Positions 24,241 through 31,257 of a stretch of 64,000 nt of DNA are shown in pieces. The DNA is from Microlunatus lacustris (GTDB lineage Bacteria; Actinomycetota; Actinomycetes; Propionibacteriales; Propionibacteriaceae): NCBI GenBank assembly GCA_039527025.1, contig BAAAJN010000013.1, positions 1-64,000 on the forward strand, in the 5' to 3' direction. Both the position numbers and the translations under genes were made by a program. Positions within the stretch are counted from its first letter, which is position 1. Each line of letters starts with the position of its first letter. A model generated the notes under the pieces. The model had not been told where the DNA came from and did not search any database. It worked only from the letters and a program-made list of their open reading frames with translations.

Positions 24241-25957
24241 AGCGGCGGGCGCGGGTCCAGCCGTCGGCGACGACGAGGTCCGGACGGCGCTCCACGTCGA
24301 CGACGGTGCGCCGGCCCTGCCGGACCGTGATCGCGTCGAGGTAGATGCCGCGGCCGGACAGGCTGGCGTCCTGGGTGCAGGTCCAGCGCACCAGCGACGG
24401 CCCGGCGGGTAGCGCGGCCCGGGCCCGGTCCCAGGTCCGCCGGCCGGAGACGGCGTAGCCGCCCTCGACGGTCTCCGCGCCCAGCCGGTAGGGCAGCGGG
24501 GCCCAGGTCACCCCGTCGTCGGTCGAGACCTCCAGGGTCAGCAGGTCGGTGCTCTCGGTGTCCACCAGCTGCGCGAAGCGCAGCTCCGCCGGCCCGGCGG
24601 CGGGCACCGGCACGGTGAGCGTCGCCGTCCGGGCGTTCGCCGTCCCGGAGAACCAGGCGTCGCGACCGGCGCGCGGCTTGACGGCCAGCGCCTCCGCCAT
24701 CCCCTGCGCGGCCGCCACCCGGGCCCGGTTGACGCTGCCCCAGCTGCGGCTGGGGTGCACCCGGTTGGTGAGCAGGATGACGAAGGAGCGGGAGGAGAAG
24801 TCGATCACCAGCGACGTGCCGGTGTAGCCGGTGTGCCCGGCGGTGCGCTGCGAGGCGAGTCCACCCATGTACCAGCGCTGGTCCAGCTCGAAGCCCAGAC
24901 CGTGATCATCTCCTGGGAACGCCGTGTTCTCGTTGGTGATCATCTGCTGCACCGACGTCCGGGACAGGATCCGCTCACCGCGGTAGGACCCACCGTTGAT
25001 CATGGTCTGCGCCAGCACGGAGAGGTCGCGGGCGGTGGAGAAGACGCCGGCGTGGCCGGCCACCCCGCCGAAGGACCAGGCGTTCTCGTCGTGCACCTCG
25101 CCCCACACGATGCCGCGGGCCGGCGCGCTCTGGAACTCGGTGGCGGCGATCCGCGGTCGCAGCGCAGGGTCGGGGTTGTAGCCGGTGTCCCGCATCCCGA
25201 GCGGGCGGGTGATGCCGTCGGCCACCAGCTGGTCGAGCGGGCGTCCGCTGACCCGGTGGAGGACCTCGCCGAGCGTGATCAGGTTCAGGTCGCTGTACAG
25301 GTAGGTCGAGCCGGGCTCGTTGACGGTCTTCGCCGTCAGCGCGGCCTGCATCCGGGTGGCCGGGTCGGGGTAGGCGCTCCAGAAGGGCAGGAAGGCGGGG
25401 AACCCGGAGGTGTGGGTGAGCAGCTGACGGATGGTGATGGCGGCTTTGTCGTTGGCCGCGAACTCCGGGACGTACCGCGCCACCGGGGCGTCCAGGTCGA
25501 CGCGGCCGCGCTCCACCTGCTGCATGACGACGACCGAGGTGAACAGCTTGGAGATCGAGGCGAGGTCGTAGATGGTGCCGGTCGTGGTGGCGATCCGCTC
25601 GGCGGGAGGCAGCAGCGCGCCCTCGCCGTCGGCGTAGAGGCGGGCGTACCCGCTGGCCCGGGTCATCACGACCCGACCCTCGTGGCCGTAGGTGAGCACC
25701 GCCCCCGGGTAGAGGGGGCGTCCGCCCTCAGGTGCCTGCTCGAAGCTGGTGACGGTGTCCCAGGCGCGCTCGAGCGGCGCTGGGTCGAGGCCGGCCGAGC
25801 GCGGCGTCCCCGTCTTGAGCACGGTGCGCGGGGAGGCGAAGCCCTCCTCGGGCCGGTCGAAGCGACCGTCCCGGCCGCCAGCCTGGGCCGGCCCGGCCGT
25901 GGCGGCCAGCGCCATCGCGGTGACCAGCACCGAAGCCGTCCTCAGCGCGCCGCGCAT
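24239..25957 (-). CDS. amiE: secreted AmiE-like serine hydrolase (beta-lactamase fold)
   Basis: This 572-aa exported protein has a signal peptide (residues 1-26, cut near AQAG) and a class-C beta-lactamase/PBP fold: Ser-x-x-Lys in 'YDLASISKLFTSVV', Tyr-x-Asn in 'TYLYSDLNLITLGEVL', and 'HTGYTGTSLVIDF' as third motif. A C-terminal beta-sandwich of about 150 residues follows. Its position beside nagZ and namZ matches the B. subtilis ybbC-ybbD-ybbE cluster, where this hydrolase is the exo-acting N-acetylmuramoyl-L-alanine amidase AmiE. It would remove peptide from MurNAc-peptide outside the cell. ATG 25957 shares its A with the TGA of namZ. Function by context; the fold is certain. Confidence 0.8.
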   Translation of the reverse strand: MRGALRTASVLVTAMALAATAGPAQAGGRDGRFDRPEEGFASPRTVLKTGTPRSAGLDPAPLERAWDTVTSFEQAPEGGRPLYPGAVLTYGHEGRVVMTRASGYARLYADGEGALLPPAERIATTTGTIYDLASISKLFTSVVVMQQVERGRVDLDAPVARYVPEFAANDKAAITIRQLLTHTSGFPAFLPFWSAYPDPATRMQAALTAKTVNEPGSTYLYSDLNLITLGEVLHRVSGRPLDQLVADGITRPLGMRDTGYNPDPALRPRIAATEFQSAPARGIVWGEVHDENAWSFGGVAGHAGVFSTARDLSVLAQTMINGGSYRGERILSRTSVQQMITNENTAFPGDDHGLGFELDQRWYMGGLASQRTAGHTGYTGTSLVIDFSSRSFVILLTNRVHPSRSWGSVNRARVAAAQGMAEALAVKPRAGRDAWFSGTANARTATLTVPVPAAGPAELRFAQLVDTESTDLLTLEVSTDDGVTWAPLPYRLGAETVEGGYAVSGRRTWDRARAALPAGPSLVRWTCTQDASLSGRGIYLDAITVRQGRRTVVDVERRPDLVVADGWTRARR

Positions 25958-27266
25958 CACCGGCTCCGCGGGTAGAGCAGGTAGGCCGCGCGGGTGCGGT
26001 CGAAGGCTCGGAGCTCGCGCTGCCAGGCCGCGACGATGTCGGGGGCCGAGGCCCCCGCCTCGAACTGGGTGCGGAACCGGTCCGACCCGGTCAGCAGGTC
26101 CATCCACCGGCCCTGGTCGCTGCTCGAGCCGACCAGCCGCCAGTCGAAGCCGTCGTAGAGGTCGCGCAGCGCGACCAGCATGTGGGTGGCCACGGTGATC
26201 GGGTCCACCGCGTCGGCGTCGGTGACGTGCACCTGGACGCCGCCGCAGACCAAGTTCCCGTTCTTCGAGAACGTCGGGGTGAAGTACGCCTCCCGGAAGC
26301 GGACGCCGGCCAGCCGGCGCCGGGTCAGGTCCTCGGACCAGCGGTGGTCGACGTAGGGCGCCCCGATCAGCTCGAAGGGCAGCGTCGTCCCGCGGCCCTC
26401 GCTGAGGTTGGTGGCCTCGAACAGGCAGGTGCCGGGGTACAGCAGGGCCGTCGTCGGGCTCGGCATGTTGGGGCTGGGCAGGATCCAGGGCAGACCGGTG
26501 TCGGGGTAGAGCATGTCGGCCTTCCACCCCTGGAGCCGGACCACGTGCAGGTCGGCCAGCCGGCGACCGGCCTGCGCGGGGAGGAACTCACCGTCGAAGA
26601 AGCGGGCCACCTCCCCGGCGGTCATCCCGTGGGCCTGGGCGATCGCGTCCTGGCCGACGCCGGAGGTGAATCCCTCCCGCAGCACCGGTCCGCGGGCCCG
26701 GCCGCCGACGGGGTTGGGCCGGTCGAGGACGACGAAGCGCAGTCCGGCCCGGGCCGCGGCGATCATCGCCTGGTACATCGTCCAGATGTAGGTGTAGAAG
26801 CGCGCGCCCACGTCCTGGATGTCGAAGACGACGGTCTCCACACCGGACTCGGCGTAGAGGGCGGCGAACTTCGCCGCGTCCGCCCCGTAGGCGTCGTAGA
26901 CGGTCACGCCGGTCCGCTCGTCGACCGAGGTGCCCTCGGACTCACCGGCCTGGGCGGTGCCGCGGAAGCCGTGCTGGGCCCGAAGACGGCGCCCACCTCC
27001 ACCCGGCCCGAGCCGACCATGGCGTCGACGATGCTGCCGAGGCTGTCCTGCACCACCCCGGTGGGGTTGGTGATCACGCCCACCCGCTGGCCGGCGAGCA
27101 CCCGCCAGCGCTCGGCCTGGGCGACATCGGCGCCGGGGCGGACCCGGCCGGTGCCGCGTCGTCGGCCGGCGGCGGCCGGTCCGGCAGTCAGGGGCAGGGT
27201 GGCGAGTGCGCCGGCTCCGGCTGCGGCGCCGCCGAGCAGGGCCCGGCAGCCCAGGGGGTTCGACAT
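25957..27266 (-). pseudogene. namZ: NamZ exo-beta-N-acetylmuramidase (DUF1343), frameshifted
   Basis: NamZ releases MurNAc from the non-reducing end of peptidoglycan fragments. The coding sequence is split. The first part (27266 to about 26976) encodes a signal peptide (NPLGCRALLGGAAAGAGALA) and 'QRVGVITNPTGV...VEVGAVFGP'. The second frame (about 26975 to 25957) continues 'HGFRGTAQAGESEGTSVDERTGVTVYDAYG' and runs to the end with 'ETVVFDIQDVGARFYTYIWTM', 'VLDRPNPVGG' and 'PSPNMPSPTTALLYPGTCLFEATN'. The expected GPEHGFRG requires one more base near 26975, where the plus strand reads GTGCTGGGCCC. Adding that base gives an intact 436-aa protein. It is either a recent loss or a sequencing error. 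Between nagZ (36 bases) and amiE (1-base overlap). Confidence 0.85.
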
Positions 27267-27302
27267 CGGTGTCGTCCTTCCGTGCGTCTGGTCAGCAGGG
27301 GG

Positions 27303-29099
27303 TCAGGAGGTGAGGCCGGTGCCGAAGGGGAAGAGCACCGTACCCGGGTGGTCGGCGCGGGGGATGTCGACCGGCAGCTTCCCGCGCGGGGTGGTGGCGC
27401 CGTCGAGCAGCCGGGCCAGCGACTCCACGGCCACCGGGGTGGTGGAGTAGGTCACCAGGTAGCTCTGCACGCCGGGCAGCACGCTGATGTCGTACGGGTT
27501 CGCGACGGCGACCACGAGCACCGGCTTGCCGGTCTTCAGCAGCGCCGCGACCAGCGCCTGCTGGGCGGGGCTCCGCGTCGCCGAGGAGGTCATCACCACC
27601 ACCGTGTCGTGCGCAGCCGCCCGGGCGACGGCGTCAGCGGTGGTCGCCGCGGTGGGGGTGCTGCCGGTGACGAAGCCCTCGGCGCGGTGGCCGCGGGCCG
27701 TCAGCTTCTGGCTCAGCAGCGGGATCCCGGTGGCCCCGGAGCCGGTGACCAGGGTGGACCCGGAGGGCAGCGGGACCAGGTCGGCCTCATCGGTGACCAG
27801 CGTCGGGGTGGCGTCGGTGACCTGCTGCGCCCGGGCGAGGTGGGCCGGGGTGCCGACCGTCCGAGCCACCCGCTTCACCTTCACCACGGGGTCGTCGACC
27901 ACGCCGCGCTCGTACTTCATGGTCAGGATGCGGCGCACGCTCTGGTCGATCCGCCGCTCGCTCAACCGGCCGTCCTCGACCGCGTCGAGCACGGCCTGGT
28001 ACTGCACCACCGGCTGCTGGGGGTCCAGCAGCACGTCGGCGCCCGCCTCGACGGCCCGGATCGCGATCTCGGCGTCGCTGTACATCTTCCGCACCCCCTC
28101 CATCCGCAGCGAGTCGGTGGCGATGACGCCCCGGAAGCCCAGCTCCTCCCGCAGCAGCCCGGTCAGCACCTTCTTGCTGAGGGTGGACGGGTCACCGTTC
28201 GGCTCCAGCTGCGGGAAGGAGATGTGCGCGGTCATGATCGAGTCCACGCCGGCGGCGATGGCCGCCTTGAACGGCGGCGCGTCGATCCGCTCCCACTCCG
28301 CACGGGTGTGGGTGATCACGGGCAGGTCGTGGTGCGAGTCGGTCCCGGTGTCGCCGTGCCCGGGGAAGTGCTTGGCCACCGCGGACACCTCGCCGTCGCG
28401 TTGCAGCCCCTGCACGGCGGCGGTGACGTGCTCGGCCACCAGGTCGGGACGGGAGGAGAACGAGCGGACGCCGATCACCGGGTTGGCCGGGTTGATGTTC
28501 ACGTCGGCGACGGGGGCGTAGTCGGTGTTGATCCCGAGGGCCCGCAGCTCGGTCCCGGTGATCGCGTAGGTGTCCCGGGTCGCGCGCCGGTCGCGGCTGG
28601 CGCCCAGCGCCATCGCCCCGGGGAACTGGGTGGCCGGCGGTCCCACCCGGGCGACGATGCCGGTCTCCTGGTCGGTCGCGATGGTGAGCGGGATGGCGGG
28701 GCTCCGGTGCCGCCCGCGGCCGGTGGGCGCCAGGGCGGCCCGCTGCAGCCCGTTGCTGAGCCGGGCGATCTGCTCGGGGTTCTGGGTGTTGTCGGACCAG
28801 GCGAAGTAGATGACGCCGCCGAGGTGCAGCTTGCGCACCGCCTCCGCGGGAGTGGCGACGCCGAAGCGCTCCAGGTTGACCGGCGACGCCGTGTCGGCCG
28901 TCCCGCCGGTGACGTAGGGCACGAAGAGCTGCCCGACCTTCTGCTCCAGGGTCATGCGCTGCAGCGTCTTCTGCACCCACCGGGACTGCCGGTCGTGCCC
29001 GTCCCGGCCAGCTTCGGCAGGGGTGGCGGTGAGGGCGGTCAGGCCCAGGACGAGGGCCGCGCCGGCGGCGACGGCGGGGACGAGGCGGGGGCGGGACAT
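27303..29099 (-). CDS. nagZ: secreted GH3 beta-N-acetylglucosaminidase NagZ
   Basis: This 598-aa enzyme has a signal peptide (MSRPRLVPAVAAGAALVLGLTALTATPAEAG) and a GH3 domain. It carries the NagZ motif 'AKHFPGHGDTGTDSHHDLP', whose His-Asp dyad acts as acid/base, and the nucleophile Asp in 'GVIATDSLRMEGV'. 'ITTDYAPVADVN...' type substrate-binding loops are present, then a C-terminal domain of about 200 residues ('VVVMTSSATRSPAQQALVAALL'). It would trim GlcNAc from muropeptides outside the cell, as the B. subtilis enzyme does. ATG 29099 is chosen for the signal peptide and the GGAG seven bases upstream. It is the first gene of nagZ-namZ-amiE. Confidence 0.9.
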   Translation of the reverse strand: MSRPRLVPAVAAGAALVLGLTALTATPAEAGRDGHDRQSRWVQKTLQRMTLEQKVGQLFVPYVTGGTADTASPVNLERFGVATPAEAVRKLHLGGVIYFAWSDNTQNPEQIARLSNGLQRAALAPTGRGRHRSPAIPLTIATDQETGIVARVGPPATQFPGAMALGASRDRRATRDTYAITGTELRALGINTDYAPVADVNINPANPVIGVRSFSSRPDLVAEHVTAAVQGLQRDGEVSAVAKHFPGHGDTGTDSHHDLPVITHTRAEWERIDAPPFKAAIAAGVDSIMTAHISFPQLEPNGDPSTLSKKVLTGLLREELGFRGVIATDSLRMEGVRKMYSDAEIAIRAVEAGADVLLDPQQPVVQYQAVLDAVEDGRLSERRIDQSVRRILTMKYERGVVDDPVVKVKRVARTVGTPAHLARAQQVTDATPTLVTDEADLVPLPSGSTLVTGSGATGIPLLSQKLTARGHRAEGFVTGSTPTAATTADAVARAAAHDTVVVMTSSATRSPAQQALVAALLKTGKPVLVVAVANPYDISVLPGVQSYLVTYSTTPVAVESLARLLDGATTPRGKLPVDIPRADHPGTVLFPFGTGLTS

Positions 29100-29145
29100 G
29101 GGGTCTCCGGGCTTCGGTCGGGGGAAACGAACACCTGTTCTGCCG

Positions 29146-29214
29146 ACCGTACTCACGGCGGTCCGTCGCCGTCAACGGTTGACCATACAACCGAAGGGCT
29201 GGTCAGAAACTGAC
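29146..29214 (-). promoter_or_regulatory. nagZ promoter with palindromic operator candidates
   Basis: On the minus strand TTGACG (29175-29170) and TACGGT (29151-29146) are separated by 18 bases and form a good vegetative-type promoter, about 40 bases before nagZ. Directly upstream lies CGGTTG-N6-CAACCG (29176-29193, a perfect inverted repeat) and further up GTCAG-AAA-CTGAC (29202-29214). Either could bind a repressor of the muropeptide operon. Confidence 0.55.
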
Positions 29215-29267
29215 ACGATTCCTGGTGGCGGTGTTCCCCGGCCCTCCGCGGTCGCACGCCGGGACGG

Positions 29268-30248
29268 TCAGCGCGGCTCGGTGGTCCTGGCCTCGCGCAC
29301 CCGCACACCCTCGTGGCTCAGGTGGGAGATGTGCGCGGGGACGACCACCTCCACCGCGTTGCGCTGCACCCGGAACTCGACCGGGCTCGTAGCGGCGATC
29401 TCCCCGTCCAGGTTGACCGGGAGCGGTCGGTCGCTGGTCAGCACCAGGGCGGGGGTGACGACGTGCTGCACGTGGTCGTGGTGGACCAGCGTGCCGTTGC
29501 ACAGCAGCCGGGCGAGGCTGAGGTGCTCGCGCAGCCGGCCGGCCCGGACGGCGTACACGTCCAGGTTCGCGTCGTCGATGCCGGCGTCGGGGGCGACGGT
29601 GTTGCCGCCGCCGTAGTGCCGACCGTTGCCGATCGCGACCTGCAGCAGGTCCGAGAGCTCCAGCGGCTCGCGGTCGTCGTCGGGGAACTCCAGCCGCACG
29701 TCGAAGGCGACGTGGCGCCGGTAGGCCTGCAGCGCGGCGATCGGGTAGGCCAGCGGCCCGAGCCGGCGCTTGAGGCCGGGGTGCAGGGCAGTGGTCGCGC
29801 CGACGGAGAGGCCGAGCGAGGCCACGTTGAGGAAGGGAGCGCCATTCGCCCGGCCCAGGTCGACGTCGACGACCTTGCCGGTGGTCAGGGCGGCGACCGC
29901 CGGGACCACCCCGGGCTGCAGGTCCAGGGTGCGGGCGAAGTCGTTCGCCGTGCCGAGCGGGAGGACGCCGAGCACCGGGCGGGTCTCGGCCGGCAGGTCC
30001 GCCAGCAGGCCGGCGACCGCGCCCACGGTCCCGTCGCCGCCGCCCACCACGAGCAGCCGGCAGCCGAGCCCGACCGCCGCCGCGACCTCGGCGGGCAGCT
30101 CGGCCGGGTCGCGGAGCAGGACCGTCCGGACCACCACCAGGCCGGCCGCGCGCAGATCGCGCACGGCCCGCCCGTAGCCGTCAGCGCCGCGTCGCGAGCG
30201 GCCGTTGACCAGCAGGGCGACGCGGTCGGTGGGTACAGGTCCGGTCAT
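29268..30248 (-). CDS. diacylglycerol kinase-family lipid kinase
   Basis: This 326-aa cytoplasmic enzyme of the DagK/LCB5 catalytic family has 'LLVNGRSRRG' at the start, the nucleotide loop 'LLVVGGGDGTVGAVAGLL' near residue 65, 'LGVLPLGTANDFARTL' (catalytic region), and the C-terminal beta-sandwich with 'VNLDGEIAATSPVEFRV', where the Asp-Gly-Glu is the putative catalytic site. It phosphorylates diacylglycerol or a related lipid with ATP. ATG 30248 is preferred because the fold begins there and TACCCT lies six bases upstream. Downstream neighbour of nothing co-directional within 110 bases. Confidence 0.88.
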   Translation of the reverse strand: MTGPVPTDRVALLVNGRSRRGADGYGRAVRDLRAAGLVVVRTVLLRDPAELPAEVAAAVGLGCRLLVVGGGDGTVGAVAGLLADLPAETRPVLGVLPLGTANDFARTLDLQPGVVPAVAALTTGKVVDVDLGRANGAPFLNVASLGLSVGATTALHPGLKRRLGPLAYPIAALQAYRRHVAFDVRLEFPDDDREPLELSDLLQVAIGNGRHYGGGNTVAPDAGIDDANLDVYAVRAGRLREHLSLARLLCNGTLVHHDHVQHVVTPALVLTSDRPLPVNLDGEIAATSPVEFRVQRNAVEVVVPAHISHLSHEGVRVREARTTEPR

Positions 30249-30254
30249 GCCCCG

Positions 30255-30260
30255 AGGGTA
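30255..30260 (-). promoter_or_regulatory. -10 box of leaderless promoter (lipid kinase)
   Basis: TACCCT on the minus strand ends six bases before ATG 30248. Confidence 0.45.
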
Positions 30261-30449
30261 GGAGCCCCACCCGTGTGCCGGCTGTGGATGCCCTGCGGGC
30301 CGGGCCACCACCAGGAGGAGCGCCGGTCTCCTGGTGCGGGCGTGGCTGATGGTGCAGACTGGCCCTGTTCCACCGCGTGTGCGACCGGCTCTTGAGGATG
30401 TCGGGGAAGGCAGCTCTCAGGCTGTCGGTCGATGCACGAGGAGGAACAG

Positions 30450-30947
30450 ATGAGCACGACCCGTGGAGTCCTGTACATCCACTCCGCGCCGTCAGCCTTG
30501 TGCCCGCACATCGAGTGGGCGGTCGGCGGCGTCTTCGGCATGCCCGTGCCCGTGGCCTGGACGGCGCAACCGATCGAGCGTGCCGCGTACCGCTGCGAGT
30601 ACCCCTGGTCAGGCCCGGTGGGCACCGCAGCGCGGCTGGCCAGTGCACTCAAGGGCTGGCAGAAGGTCCGCTTCGAGGTGACCGAGGAGCCCACCTCGAC
30701 GTCGGAGGGCGAGCGCTACTCCTACACCCCGGGCCTCGGTGTCTTCCACGCCGTCACCGGGCTGCACGGCGACATCCTGGTGCCTGAGGACCGGATCAAG
30801 CACGCGCTCGCCGCGGCCGCCGTCGGCGGTCCCGACCTGCCCACCGCGCTCGGCCAGCTGCTCGGTCAGCCCTGGGACGACGAGCTCGAGCCGTTCCGGC
30901 ACGCCGGCGACGGGACGGCCGTGCGCTGGCTGCACGAGGTCGTCTGA
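30450..30947 (+). CDS. DUF3145 family protein
   Basis: This 165-aa actinobacterial protein is recognised by 'GVLYIHSAPSALCPHIEWAVGGVFG', 'YRCEYPWSGPVGTAARLASALKGWQKVRFEVTEE' and 'RWLHEVV'. DUF3145 genes are often found close to the type II fatty acid synthase genes; here fabF-accD is about 4 kb away on the other strand, which agrees with that linkage. The biochemical role is not known. ATG 30450 has a strong GAGGAGGAA ribosome binding site; an earlier ATG at 30432 lacks one. Confidence 0.88.
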   Translation: MSTTRGVLYIHSAPSALCPHIEWAVGGVFGMPVPVAWTAQPIERAAYRCEYPWSGPVGTAARLASALKGWQKVRFEVTEEPTSTSEGERYSYTPGLGVFHAVTGLHGDILVPEDRIKHALAAAAVGGPDLPTALGQLLGQPWDDELEPFRHAGDGTAVRWLHEVV

Positions 30948-30968
30948 TCGCTGCTGCACCCTGAGATC

Positions 30969-31000
30969 GCTCCTGCACCCCGGCGTCGGGGTGCAGGAGC
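30969..31000 (+). terminator. strong hairpin after DUF3145 gene
   Basis: GCTCCTGCACCCCG (30969-30982) pairs perfectly with 30987-31000 around the four-base loop GCGT. Partial copies of the stem sequence occur on both sides. The rest of the 310-base gap to the next gene (30948-31257) shows nothing else. Confidence 0.65.
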
Positions 31001-31257
31001 GGCGCTCGGGGTGCATCACCAGCCGCTGCGTCCGTCAGCGGAGGCAGCCACCTGGCGGGCGTCCGCGTCTCGGGGCCGAGGTCGCGGGCCAGCCGCACGT
31101 CGGGGCAGGGATCGGTGTCCACGCACCAGCGCACCAGAGCGCGCACCCTGCGGCACCGGTTCCGGGTGGATCTGTGGACAGCGTTTCCTCCTGCACCCCC
31201 GCCCGAGGCGACCCGGCGCGTTACCGGAGCGCAACGCCGACCCGGCACACTGTCCCG

